DNA of 64,000 nucleotides from CAXQUZ01 sp942491145 (GCA_942491145.1 CALOBC010000006.1:124001-188000), one strand, 5' to 3'; counted from the stretch's first letter, positions 54,701 through 63,182 are shown. Numbers and translations are program-made. Notes: a model not told the origin generated them from the sequence alone.

Positions 54701-55175
54701 CGGACGGGCCAAGCCGAAGTCGCTGAGCAGGGGCAAGGCGCGTTGAGAGTTCAGTGAAATCAACACATTGGCGGGCTTGATGTCGCGGTGGGTCCAGCCT
54801 TGGGCGTGGGCGGCGCGCAGGCCATCGGTCACGGCGCGCACGAGGGCCACCGCCTCGGCCGGGCTCGGGCGGTGCTCGGCGAGCAGGCGCGCCAGCGAGG
54901 GCGCCTCGACCAAGGGCATCAGGAGGGCCGGTCGGCCACCGACCTCCAGCACCCGCTGCGCGACAAGCAAGTTGCGGTGGCGCAGGTGGTGTTGGGCCTC
55001 CGCCTCGCGTCGCATGCGGGCGCCCACGAGCTCACCGCCGCCGTGCAGCACCGTTGAGGGCCCAGGCCTGTTCACCGCCCTGCTCGTGCACCTCCCAGAC
55101 CTCCGCGGAGCCGCCCTGACCGATGGGAGCCACACACACGAGATTGCCCACAGTTGAACCGATTTCGAGCTTCAT
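51755..55175 (-). CDS. Ser/Thr protein kinase-STAND ATPase-TPR protein, frameshifted at the catalytic lysine
   Basis: From ATG 55175 (GAGG eight bases upstream, ATGA overlap with lnt) the first 40 codons give a normal kinase N-lobe, with the glycine-rich loop IGQGGSAEVWEV at 18-29. At 55053 one extra C turns the expected ALKVLHGGG into a frame that stops at 55032. The rest continues in the next frame: HRDIKPAN, DFG and the APE-type motif; then a P-loop GPAGVGKT near 339 (frame-restored numbering), LLVLDNLEHLL near 380; then a TPR-rich half from about 640 to 1060. Frame-restored length is about 1139 residues. The architecture matches kinase-ATPase-TPR signalling proteins. Either a sequencing error, a mutation, or a recoding site. 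Confidence 0.85.
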
Positions 55176-56410
55176 GACTGGGCTTCCTCAGCGGGGCGAT
55201 GGGGGGGCGGGGTGGTCCCTCGGCGTGTGCCCAGGAAGACGCAGGCACCGAGAACAAAGCCGGCAAGTGCGGGTGCGGTGAGGGGGCTCAGGCTGGTCAT
55301 GGTGCTGATGGGCAGGGGTTGAAGCATCGCGGCGGGCGTGGGTGCGCGCTCAGCCTGGAGGATGCGCCCACCGGGGTCGATGAAGGCCGAGACCCCGTTG
55401 AGGGTGGCGCGGGCCATGGAGCGGCGGAGCTCGATGGACCGGGGGAGCAGCGCGGCGAGGTGGAGCTCCCGCTCGACTTGGGAGCCGTAGTGCGCGTCGT
55501 TGGCGATGTTGAGGATCAGCTCAGGGCAGTGTGTGCCGAGCGGGGCCACGAAGGAGCTCAGGATGCTCTCATAGCAAATCAGCACGCCCACGCGCAGGGT
55601 GGAGCCATCTTGCAGGTTCACCGTGCCGATTTCCAGGCGCTCTCCGGCCTGTAGCCCCTCGGGGCCGAAGCTGTCGCCGAAGAGCCAGCGCAGGGGGAGC
55701 AGGAGGGCGTTGTCTTCGACAATGGGCACCATCTCGGACTTGTCGTAGCGCAGGGCCACCTTTCCGGTGTCGTCGAGCAGCCAAGCCGTGTTCCAGGCTC
55801 GTGTTCCCTCCTCGGGGTCGACGCTCACGCCGCCGAAGAGCAGGGGGATCCTGAAGCCGGACTGGGGGATGAGACCGTCGCCCACGGCCTTGGCGCGCTG
55901 GGGAAAGGCGCCCACGTCGCGGGTGACCGAGGCCACCCGGTAGGCCGACTCTGGCCAGACGATGAGCTGGGCGCACCGGGCTTCGAGCTCCACTGCCCCG
56001 CGCTGCAGGATGGCGAGGCGCTCGGCGGTGTCGGCGAGGGCTCGGGGCTCGAAGATGCCGGGCTGCACCACGCCCACGTCCACCGTGCGCAGGTTCGGCA
56101 GTGTGCGGTCGAGGGACCAGAGCTGGGCTTGGCCATAGAGCTGGGCGGCGAGGAGCACGAGGGCAGCGGTGCCGAGGGCATGCTTGGCGACCGTGCGGTT
56201 CCGGCGGTCTTGCAGGGTGAGCACAATGGCTGCCGGGACGACTGCCACGACGGCAGAGACGCCGGGCATGCCGAAGACGTCCGCCAGCTGCAACCAGGTC
56301 GGCTGCAGGCAGAGGGGGGTGGCGAGGTTGCCGGGGAAGATGCGGGGTGCCCAGCACTCCACCGCTGCCACGACCAGCGGCAGGGCCAACAAGAACCACC
56401 ACCGCATCAT
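55172..56410 (-). CDS. lnt: Apolipoprotein N-acyltransferase-like protein, N-terminally short
   Basis: About 412 residues from ATG 56410; in-frame TTG 56506 would add an Arg/Gly-rich stretch. The catalytic triad of Lnt/nitrilase is visible: Glu in IVWPESAYR (about 134), Lys in RYDKSEMVP (about 198) and Cys in VLICYESIL (about 257). Two or three N-terminal helices (residues 3-20, 45-70) and a C-terminal helix (near 375-395) are seen, where Lnt normally has six before the catalytic domain. The domain begins at the QPTWLQLADVFGMPGVS part of the family, so the first 100-150 residues of a standard Lnt are missing. Lnt adds the third acyl chain to lipoproteins. It is coupled to the kinase gene, so it may be a specialised paralogue. 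Confidence 0.75.
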   Translation of the reverse strand: MMRWWFLLALPLVVAAVECWAPRIFPGNLATPLCLQPTWLQLADVFGMPGVSAVVAVVPAAIVLTLQDRRNRTVAKHALGTAALVLLAAQLYGQAQLWSLDRTLPNLRTVDVGVVQPGIFEPRALADTAERLAILQRGAVELEARCAQLIVWPESAYRVASVTRDVGAFPQRAKAVGDGLIPQSGFRIPLLFGGVSVDPEEGTRAWNTAWLLDDTGKVALRYDKSEMVPIVEDNALLLPLRWLFGDSFGPEGLQAGERLEIGTVNLQDGSTLRVGVLICYESILSSFVAPLGTHCPELILNIANDAHYGSQVERELHLAALLPRSIELRRSMARATLNGVSAFIDPGGRILQAERAPTPAAMLQPLPISTMTSLSPLTAPALAGFVLGACVFLGTRRGTTPPPHRPAEEAQS

Positions 56411-57047
56411 TCGGCGGGAGGTCGGTCGGCTGCAAGCGCTGGCGCGGCGCCAGGGCGAGGCACCACCGCCGCTGCCTTGAGGGGGGAGGGTCTGGTATTC
56501 ACCCAATTTGCTTACATTGTTTGCTGCTGGTGTGTACGGGTCGGCGGGTGGTCAGTCGCAGTCGATGGCGCCTGCTCCCCAGCCCGCTGGTCGAGTGGGC
56601 TTCCCCCGTGCGCCACCGGCGGCCGGCGCTGGGGGCCTGGTGGGCGGGTGCCATCCTCTGTCAGCCCCTCGGAGCCCGCTCGTATTTCAATGTCTGCTTT
56701 GTCTGGTTTTGGAGCCAGGGCGGCGGTCCAGAAGAGTCCGTTGCTGTTCCATTGTGCCCATCAGAACAGCCGATTGGTGATTATAGTCGTGCCAGACTGG
56801 CCTCGGCCTCACTCCGCAAGAACTTGTGTCCGTCAGACCCGACAGAGCTGACATCTTCAAATGTCAGGCCCCGTCCGACACGATGGGTGCCCTGGTCTCC
56901 CCCCCGTGCGGTACCCTCCCCTGAGTCGCTGGAATCCGGCATCAGCCCCACCGGCCCCAAGAGGAGCCACTGCCCGCGACCCGTCAACGTGCTGCGCACC
57001 CAGCTGCCGCATGTTGAGCCTCCGCCACCTGAACCCTCGGACACTCC
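56411..57047. other. 637-base intergenic region
   Basis: An unbroken plus-strand frame runs through it but its composition (Arg/Pro-rich, no start with ribosome-binding site) does not support a gene. I searched the minus strand for the missing Lnt N-terminus and did not find it. The sequence is somewhat AT-richer at 56500-56530 and 56680-56860. Confidence 0.4.
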
Positions 57048-57401
57048 ATGAACCGCTCCATCTGGCTCATCCCTCTCTTGTTTGGCGCCACGTCGGTTGG
57101 CGCCGCGGACAAGGTCACCATCTGCCACTACACGAGCAGCGCCAAGAATCCCGTCGTCATGATCAATGTGTCTGTGAATGCCCTGGACACCCACATGGAC
57201 AACCACGGCGATGAGCTTCCGGAGACCTGGTACGAGGATGCGGACGGCGATGGGTATGGCGACAGCGAGTCGGGCACCGAGATGTGCATCGTGCCCTCCG
57301 GCTACGTGGACAACGGTGATGACCCCGATGACAACGACGACACCAACCCCGGTGACGGCGGCGGTGATGGCGATGACTGCGTGCCCGGCATGGAGTGCTG
57401 A
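57048..57401 (+). CDS. Small secreted acidic calcium-binding-like protein
   Basis: 117 residues. The signal peptide is cleaved near residue 20 (VGAAD). Residues 22-53 have TICHYTSSAKNP...VNALDTHMDNHGD, a pattern of secreted proteins in which His and Cys recur. Residues 58-90 contain WYEDADGDGYGD, the thrombospondin-3/MopE-type metal-binding motif. The rest is Asp/Gly/Asn-rich and ends in a Cys pair. It is predicted to bind Ca or another divalent metal outside the cell. Function otherwise unknown. Confidence 0.72.
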   Translation: MNRSIWLIPLLFGATSVGAADKVTICHYTSSAKNPVVMINVSVNALDTHMDNHGDELPETWYEDADGDGYGDSESGTEMCIVPSGYVDNGDDPDDNDDTNPGDGGGDGDDCVPGMEC

Positions 57402-57776
57402 GGCGACGGCCTGTGGGGACCGGTCTCCGCCCGCGCCAGCGCGTCGGCTTGAGCTCCGATGGCCGCTCATGGGGGCGGACGACCGGCGCCCCCCGGAACC
57501 ACCATCCTGCGCGTCATGGGGGCGGCGCCCTCCGCGGCGGTGGGGATGCAGGTGTCTGAGCCGGCGTTTGTTGGCGATCCGAGCGTGTGGGTGAGGGCCG
57601 ATGCCCGGGAGCTCGCGGACAACGCCGGGCACGAGGCGGAGCCAGACCATCAAGCGCGCCCGGGTGTCCTGGGGCCGCGAGATCGTGAATGTCAGGATAA
57701 ACCTCTATAGAGGGCTGTCCCTAAGGTGTCTCGGGGCTGGTGGTGCGTGTCGGTGGTGAAGGCGTCGCCAGTGCAC
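57402..57776. other. 375-base intergenic region between convergent genes
   Basis: No convincing gene. GC-rich inverted repeats occur (GGGGGC/GCCCCC at about 57472-57496) and a short perfect palindrome CCTCTATAGAGG near 57704. These might end the two convergent transcripts, but no T-run follows. Confidence 0.35.
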
Positions 57777-58754
57777 TCAGCTTCGGTGGGGAGCCTTGCT
57801 TGGGGCGGTGAGGCTGCGGTGGGGGGGGCTCGAGTCCGAGGGTTGCCGGTGCGGCGCCCGCCACGGCTGGGTCTCCCAAGCCTTGGTCAGGAAGTCTACT
57901 AGAACACGCAAGCGAAGTGGCATGTGTTCTCGACGGGGAAGGATGGCATGCAGCCCGCCGCCTTCGGACTTCCACTCGTCGAGAATGGTCACCAGCTCAC
58001 CCGAACGAATGCGACAGCCGGTGATGAAGTCGGGCTGGAGGGTGATGCCGTGACCGGCCGCGGCCGCCGCCACCAGCGCGGTCGGGCTGTTGGAACGCAT
58101 GGGGCCTTCGACGGCGACGGTGACCGATTCTGCGTCGTTGTGTTGGAACGTCCACCGGTCGGGTGGGTTGTTGCCGGTGTAGATGAGGCAAGCGTGTTGG
58201 GCAAGGTCAGCCGGCGTCTGCGGTTTGCCGCAGCGGGCGAGGTAGGCTGGACTCGTGACCAGCAGGCGCTCGTAGGGCCACAGCCGTCGGGAGACCATCG
58301 CGGAGTCTTCGAGCTTGCCGCCGCGAATGGCGAGGTCGATGCCCTCGGCCACGAGATCGAGCTTGCGGTCGGTGGAGTCTACGTGGAGCACCACCTCGGG
58401 GTATAGCTGCTGGAATTCCACCAGCAACGGAATGACGAAGCGGTCGCCGAATGCGTTCGGGATGGAGAGGTGGACAGCGCCGGCCACCAGGGCCTCTTGT
58501 TCCTGCAGCTGCGCCTCAGCCTCGGCCACCCCATCGAAGAGTCCTTCGGTGGCGCTCAACAGGACCTCTCCGGCAGGGGTCAACGTGACCTGACGTGTGG
58601 TGCGGGAGAGCAGCCGAACCCCCAAGCGCGCCTCCAGCGCCGCAACCTGCCGGCTCACATAGGAGCGCGAGATGCCGAGCACACTTGCTGCGCGGCTGAA
58701 GCTCCGGTTGCGAGCGACGGCGATGAACGCTTCGTGTTGGTCAAGGTCGGACAT
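57777..58754 (-). CDS. LysR family transcriptional regulator
   Basis: 325 residues from ATG 58754, five bases after GAGGAA. The N-terminal winged helix reads FSRAASVLGISRSYVSRQVAALEARLGVRLLSRTTRQVTLTPAG (residues 18-60). The effector domain spans 90-300 (VHLSIPNAFGDRFVIPLLVEFQQLYPEVVLHVDSTDRKLDLVAEGIDLAIRGG). The last 25 residues are a Ser/Pro/His tail beyond the usual length. LysR proteins generally control a divergent neighbour; here that is the dihaem lipoprotein at 58883, 128 bases away. Confidence 0.9.
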   Translation of the reverse strand: MSDLDQHEAFIAVARNRSFSRAASVLGISRSYVSRQVAALEARLGVRLLSRTTRQVTLTPAGEVLLSATEGLFDGVAEAEAQLQEQEALVAGAVHLSIPNAFGDRFVIPLLVEFQQLYPEVVLHVDSTDRKLDLVAEGIDLAIRGGKLEDSAMVSRRLWPYERLLVTSPAYLARCGKPQTPADLAQHACLIYTGNNPPDRWTFQHNDAESVTVAVEGPMRSNSPTALVAAAAAGHGITLQPDFITGCRIRSGELVTILDEWKSEGGGLHAILPRREHMPLRLRVLVDFLTKAWETQPWRAPHRQPSDSSPPHRSLTAPSKAPHRS

Positions 58755-58882
58755 TGATTCCTCTGGGGAACAAGAGAGTGTCGAACGTAGTCCATCAGTG
58801 CCACTGTGGGGCTCAGTATGGTGCGGGGACAAGCCTCTTCCGGTTGGGGTGGAGGTTGTGACCCACTTGTGAGGATCGTCCG

Positions 58883-59473
58883 ATGCGTGCCCATCTGTTG
58901 TGTTTACCAGTCCTGCTCTTCTCAATGTCCTCCTGCAGTGGCAAAGGCTCCGACAGCAGCGTGGCCGACGCCGACGCCGACACGGATGCTGACGCCGACA
59001 CGGATGCTGATGCCGACGCGGATGCCGACGCGGATGCGGATGCCGATGCCGATGCCGATGCCGACGCGGATGCCGATGCCGATGCCGACGCGGATGCCGA
59101 CGCGGATGCCGACATCGACTGCACCACGGAGACCTGGGACGATGTGGGTGCTGCGGACCGCGGCGCTTGGATGAACGCCTGTGTCATTCCGCCGATGACC
59201 ACGGCGTTCCAGACCCATGACAGCGAGCGGTTCGCTGGGTTCGAGTGCGCGACCTGCCACAAGACGGCAGCGAGCGGCGACTTCAACATGCCGTCGGTTG
59301 CCCCATTGGACTGGGGTGCAGCCGGAAGCTGGCCTGCTGGCTACTTCGTCGGTGACGGCACGGGCTTCATGGAAGTGGTGGCCACCGACATGGCGGGCAT
59401 TCTTGGCCAGCCGCCGTTCGATCCCGACACCGGCGAAGGCTTCGGCTGCTACGGCTGTCACTTGGCGGAGTAG
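58883..59473 (+). CDS. Dihaem c-type cytochrome lipoprotein with Asp-Ala linker
   Basis: 196 residues. The signal peptide ends in SMSSC. Residues 28-78 are about 25 repeats of Asp-Ala with a few Asp-Thr. The folded part has two CXXCH motifs: CATCHK near residue 123 and CYGCHLAE at the end (residues 190-195), so it should bind two haems. One haem is only three residues from the C-terminus. The long acidic linker could extend the haem domain from the membrane surface. The lipoprotein at 6276 uses the same linker with a non-haem domain. Probably regulated by the divergent LysR gene. Confidence 0.8.
   Translation: MRAHLLCLPVLLFSMSSCSGKGSDSSVADADADTDADADTDADADADADADADADADADADADADADADADADADADIDCTTETWDDVGAADRGAWMNACVIPPMTTAFQTHDSERFAGFECATCHKTAASGDFNMPSVAPLDWGAAGSWPAGYFVGDGTGFMEVVATDMAGILGQPPFDPDTGEGFGCYGCHLAE
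58967..59113 (+). repeat. Hexanucleotide GAYGCN repeat encoding (Asp-Ala)n
   Basis: About 24 six-base units, mostly GATGCC and GACGCG, in frame in the cytochrome lipoprotein. The third-base pattern varies, so the tract is old or purified by selection; it also resembles the tract at 6372. Confidence 0.85.
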
Positions 59474-59569
59474 GCTTGGGCGACGCTGTGGCGCTTGGGT
59501 GGGGCTCCGGTCCCCAGGATCCTGCCCCGCGCTGCAGTCTGTCGACCGGTCTCGTGCCCGCTGGGGGGT

Positions 59570-59926
59570 TCAGTCGAAGAAGTGCACGTGGCCGATCAAC
59601 CCGTCTCGCTCGGTGAAGTGCACCAGCAGCCGGCCGCCGGACCGCTCACCTGTCTCGGGGTCGATGCGCCACCACTCTTCGTGATCAACGCAGTGGCGGC
59701 CTTCTTCGACACGAGTGGGCACCGCTGCGCCGAAGCCTCCTCGGGCGAAGAGGTCGGCATAGCGCTCTCGAAGCGCGGCGCGCCCTTCGGCCTCCACTTC
59801 AGCGCCCCACTGCACGACCACGTCGGGGTGGTAGCACGCGACGAAGGCGTCGAGGTCACCGGCGTTGTAGGCGTCGAGCTGGCGGGCGGCGAGCTCGGCG
59901 ATGGTCGGGGCGTTGGGGGTGGTCAT
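59570..59926 (-). CDS. SnoaL-like/NTF2-fold protein
   Basis: 118 residues from ATG 59926. The sequence IAELAARQLDAYNAGDLDAFVACYHPDVVV is the typical SnoaL-like opening, followed by GRAALRERYADLF and a RLLVHFTERDGLIGHVHFFD ending. The NTF2 fold in such small proteins is used as a cyclase, isomerase or binding pocket. No catalytic residue can be proposed with confidence. It stands between the dihaem lipoprotein gene (convergent) and the repeat element upstream of the GAF-Fis regulator. Confidence 0.75.
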   Translation of the reverse strand: MTTPNAPTIAELAARQLDAYNAGDLDAFVACYHPDVVVQWGAEVEAEGRAALRERYADLFARGGFGAAVPTRVEEGRHCVDHEEWWRIDPETGERSGGRLLVHFTERDGLIGHVHFFD

Positions 59927-60035
59927 GGGCGAGGTCCGGGAAGCGCTGGTGTGGCGCGTGGACGGTACACTGTGGGGTCTGGGGTGAGGGCGCCACACGG
60001 GTCTCCGGCTCCCACCACCGCCACGGGCTAGTTCT

Positions 60036-60194
60036 TGGGCTCGCAAATAGCGAGCCCATGAACCAGTGCGTTCTTGGCGGGGGCAAGCCCCCGCGCCGCG
60101 CCCCAAAGGGCGCTCCCCCCAACGGCATCCTCGTACCGATGCTGCCGCCGTCCGGTCGGGGACCGAACGGGTTCAGCACATCGGATGCGCTGAA
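60036..60194 (+). repeat. Multi-hairpin intergenic element of about 155 bases, copy 2
   Basis: A series of inverted repeats: TGGGCTCGC/GCGAGCCCA (60036-60058, loop AAATA), GCGGGGGC/GCCCCCGC (60077-60094), GCGCCC/GGGCGC (60098-60113), CGGTC/GACCG (60153-60165), and TTCAGC-A-CAT/ATG-C-GCTGAA (60172-60194). Homologous to 26040-26188; from 60040 to 60120 the copies align without gaps. It ends 13 bases before ATG 60208, so it would be in the 5' leader of that gene. It may be a mobile structured repeat or a regulatory RNA. Confidence 0.6.
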
Positions 60195-60207
60195 TTAAGG
60201 TGGCCGA

Positions 60208-62064
60208 ATGGACTCCACCGAGCTGCACCTTGAGACCGACGACCTGGGCACCATCGGCGCGCTGGCGAACGCTTGGTTGCCGGCCGCCGGGGTGGAGGGT
60301 GGGCGCCGTCGGGCGGGGCTCCAGGCGTGCGCTGACTGGCTCGGAGGCCTCGGCATCTGCGGTGTGGCCCTCGTGGCGCCCTGGCTCGATGGACCCCATG
60401 CCCGCGACGTTCCCGGGACGCTGCGCGTGGAGACTGCCGGGGTGATGGACGGCCCTTTGGTCGCCGCCCGAGTCGCCCGCTGGCTGGAGGGGGCGCCGGA
60501 GCCTGGGGAGCGACCCCGGGCCTTCCACATCGACAATGCCGTGTTGGTGGACTTTTGCATCGGTGGTCACCGCACCGCGGTCGGCTGGGTGCAGGGCGAG
60601 TGGACCCGCCAGGACCCGCTGGTGCTGCCGCCCTTGCCGCTGGGGGGCATGCTCCTCGTGATCGCGGGCATGCTGCGGGCGGACCGGTGGCGGGTGGCCC
60701 AAGAGCGCCTCGTCCAGGCACTTGCATTGGCCCCCCCGGCGACCCACCGGGGTGTGTTGACGTCCCCCCAAGAAGCGTTCGCCCATGCGGCTGCGGCGGC
60801 CCACCGGCGGGTCTGTGCCGTTGCCGATGGCCTCGGCTACCCCCTGGTGGGCATTCACCTCTCGGATCCCGACGACGCGCTGGTCTGGGACCTCGCGCTG
60901 AGTGTGGGCAAGGTGGCGGCGCGGCATGGGGGTGTGACCACCAAGATGCCCACCACGGCGCCCTTCGACTGGCTCGCCCACGAGGTGATGGCCCCCTGTG
61001 GTGGGGGGGCCCAGGTGCGCCGCATCCCCGACCGGACCACGCTGGACCGGATGGGTGCGGACGTGGATCTGTCGACCGAGAACATTGTGCCAGAGGGTGT
61101 TCCCGATGCCGTTCGGGCAGAGCTGGGCCATGGCCCGTGGACCCTCGCCCGCCGGCCACTGCATCCCCGGCTGAGCCCGTCCCGCCGCAACCTCCTGCTG
61201 GTGCTGCACCACGGCCGAAGCGCCCGGCGTTGGCAGCGTGCAGGTCACGGGTCCCCCGACGCCGATCTGCGGATTGCGGCCTTGGCCCGGTCGGTCGGTG
61301 ATGAGGTGGAGCGGGCCCTCCTCGAAGGCATGGACCACTGGCAAGATGACCTGCGCGAGGCCCTCTTGACCGCCGTGGAGCGGGGGCCCGCCGCCGTGTG
61401 CGAGACCCTCCAGGCCGGCATCTCCGCCGCCCGGGTGAGCCTGTGGCGATGCGATGGTCCAGCGCTGCACTGTGTGGGCGCGGCGGGGCACCGAACCACA
61501 CCGCCGCCCTTTGAGCTGGACCAGGAGCTGCTCGACCCCCGTGAGAGTGGCCTGCTGCACCATGTTCTGTTTCCCGAGCGCGCCGCGGTCAGCGAAGAGG
61601 GCTTCTTGGGCTGGGCCCCGCTGGTTGCGGGCCGTGCCGTGGACAACGTGGGCACCGTGCCCTTGTCCCGGGCTGGGCGGCCCTGGGGACTGCTCCGGAT
61701 GGACGGTGTGCGCGCCCTCTTCGCCAGCCATGTCCGCACCCCCGGCGTTGGCCGGTTGTGTCCTCCCCGGGTGCCGCTCCACGCCCGAGACGCGTTGGGG
61801 TCCTTGGCCCGGTGGCTGGCCCCGCTGGTGTCGACCCCTGATGAGCCGCTGCCGGATCCGCTGAACTGGGCGGTCTTCAGGGCCGCCGTGACCGCTGGCA
61901 GGCTGGACCGGGACGCGGTGGCCCAAGTGCTGCGCCAGCTCGCCCAGCAAGCGCCCACTCGCAGCGAAGCGGCCGTGTTGTTGGGCATTCACCGCAACAC
62001 CTTGGCTCGACATCTCGACGGCCTCGCTCAAGCCTTCGGTGCGGATGTGCTGCCGTGGCCCTGA
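60208..62064 (+). CDS. GAF-domain regulator with C-terminal Fis-type HTH
   Basis: 618 residues, cytosolic. A GAF-like region lies near 385-530 (LREALLTAVERGPAAVCETLQAGISAARVSLWRCDG ... EEGFLGWAPLVAGRAVDNVGTVPL). The C-terminus (residues 585-612) is a Fis-type helix-turn-helix PTRSEAAVLLGIHRNTLARHLDGL. No AAA+ domain is present between them, so it is not a sigma-54 activator. Residues 1-370 are not recognised, though HEVMAPCGGG... and repeated charged helices suggest a signalling fold. Likely a ligand-responsive transcription factor. Its leader holds the structured repeat. Confidence 0.7.
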   Translation: MDSTELHLETDDLGTIGALANAWLPAAGVEGGRRRAGLQACADWLGGLGICGVALVAPWLDGPHARDVPGTLRVETAGVMDGPLVAARVARWLEGAPEPGERPRAFHIDNAVLVDFCIGGHRTAVGWVQGEWTRQDPLVLPPLPLGGMLLVIAGMLRADRWRVAQERLVQALALAPPATHRGVLTSPQEAFAHAAAAAHRRVCAVADGLGYPLVGIHLSDPDDALVWDLALSVGKVAARHGGVTTKMPTTAPFDWLAHEVMAPCGGGAQVRRIPDRTTLDRMGADVDLSTENIVPEGVPDAVRAELGHGPWTLARRPLHPRLSPSRRNLLLVLHHGRSARRWQRAGHGSPDADLRIAALARSVGDEVERALLEGMDHWQDDLREALLTAVERGPAAVCETLQAGISAARVSLWRCDGPALHCVGAAGHRTTPPPFELDQELLDPRESGLLHHVLFPERAAVSEEGFLGWAPLVAGRAVDNVGTVPLSRAGRPWGLLRMDGVRALFASHVRTPGVGRLCPPRVPLHARDALGSLARWLAPLVSTPDEPLPDPLNWAVFRAAVTAGRLDRDAVAQVLRQLAQQAPTRSEAAVLLGIHRNTLARHLDGLAQAFGADVLPWP

Positions 62065-62200
62065 GTGATGCACCATCCTGCACTCTTGTGCACCATTGGT
62101 GCAGCGCCGCACGCCTCCGAGAGACCGTAGCTTCAGGGTGTGGCGGGCACCTGGCCCGCTCTCGCCGGGCCCTGGATGGCCCACACATCAAGGAGCTCCC

Positions 62201-62476
62201 ATGACCACCCCCGCCCTCTTCGACAAGCACACCCCGGCCTGGCGCATTCAGGTCTGGCTGGCCTTCGTGGTGTCCCTGGTGGCGCTCATTGCCGGCGTGC
62301 TCTTCATCGACGTCAGCATGTGGGAGCGGGCGTTCCTGCTGCTCGGCACCATCTTCTCGGTGAGCAGCACCTTGGCCCTCGCAAAGACCGTGCGCGACGA
62401 CCACGAAGCCCAGAAGGTGCTCACCCGCGCGGATGCCGCTCGCACCGAGAAGCTCATCAATGAGTTTGCGGCATGA
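62201..62476 (+). CDS. YiaA/YiaB-type two-helix membrane protein
   Basis: 91 residues from ATG 62201 after AGGAG. Two transmembrane helices at residues 15-37 and 42-60 are followed by LALAKTVRDDHEAQK, the conserved end of the YiaA/B two-helix domain. Inner-membrane protein of unknown function. Its stop overlaps the HAD hydrolase start (ATGA), so the two genes are co-translated. Confidence 0.8.
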   Translation: MTTPALFDKHTPAWRIQVWLAFVVSLVALIAGVLFIDVSMWERAFLLLGTIFSVSSTLALAKTVRDDHEAQKVLTRADAARTEKLINEFAA

Positions 62477-63123
62477 TGGAAGCCCTGGCCCAGCGTGTCG
62501 CGGCGGTGAGCTTTGATGCGGCGGGTACGCTGATCCACACCGCCGAGCCCGTGGCGGATGTGTATGTCCGGAATGCCCATCGACACGGTGTTGTTGTCGA
62601 TGTTGCGACGGTCCAGGCCCGCTTCGGTCCAGCCTTTGCGACGGCACCGGGGCGCATGGTGGGTGACGGTCGGGCGTGGTGGGCCCATGTGGTGGCCCAC
62701 ACCGTGGGCAGCGACAACCCAACACTGTTTGATGCGCTGTATGACCACTATGCAGACCCGGGGGCGTGGACGGTCACCCCGGGGGCGGCCGAAGTGTTGG
62801 CGGCGCTGCGGGCGAGTGGGCGCCCGGTGGGGCTGGTGTCCAACTTCGACACGCGGCTGCGGGGGTTGTTGGAACAGCTGGGATTGCGTGATGGGTTGGA
62901 CGAGGTGTTTATCAGCGGAGAACACGGCATGGAGAAGCCCGACCCCCGTGCATTTGTGTGGATGGCCGACCGGCTCGGGGTGCCGGTGACGAGGCTCTTG
63001 CATGTGGGCGACCGCATGGACGCGGATGTGCAGGGGGCACACGGCGCCGGTGCGATGGGCTGGCACTGGACGGGGGAGCGGGCGAACATGGCGGTGCTGC
63101 GGACGGCGCTTGGGGTGGGTTGA
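62473..63123 (+). CDS. HAD superfamily hydrolase (subfamily IA)
   Basis: 216 residues. Motif I SFDAAGTLI near residue 13, with the nucleophile Asp kept but the usual acid/base Asp at +2 replaced by Ala. Motif II VGLVSNFD near 120; motif III Lys in EKPDPRAF near 155; motif IV GDRMDADVQGAHGAG near 178. The helical cap lies between residues 20 and 95. HADs of this type remove phosphate from small metabolites. The Asp to Ala change at the +2 position may reduce or change activity. Overlaps the YiaA/B gene by four bases. Confidence 0.85.
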   Translation: MMEALAQRVAAVSFDAAGTLIHTAEPVADVYVRNAHRHGVVVDVATVQARFGPAFATAPGRMVGDGRAWWAHVVAHTVGSDNPTLFDALYDHYADPGAWTVTPGAAEVLAALRASGRPVGLVSNFDTRLRGLLEQLGLRDGLDEVFISGEHGMEKPDPRAFVWMADRLGVPVTRLLHVGDRMDADVQGAHGAGAMGWHWTGERANMAVLRTALGVG

Positions 63124-63182
63124 GCGCGGGCTGTTCACCGAGATAGACCCTGCGGGACCGTCCCCCTCGTCTGGAGTCCGCC

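Noticed and set aside
56781..57653. 290-codon minus-strand frame
   Set aside because: Val/His/Gly-rich, no start signal, and opposite the secreted acidic protein with a clear signal peptide.
60028..62184. 718-codon open frame on the minus strand
   Set aside because: Antisense to the GAF-Fis regulator; rich in Arg, His and Gly with no motifs.
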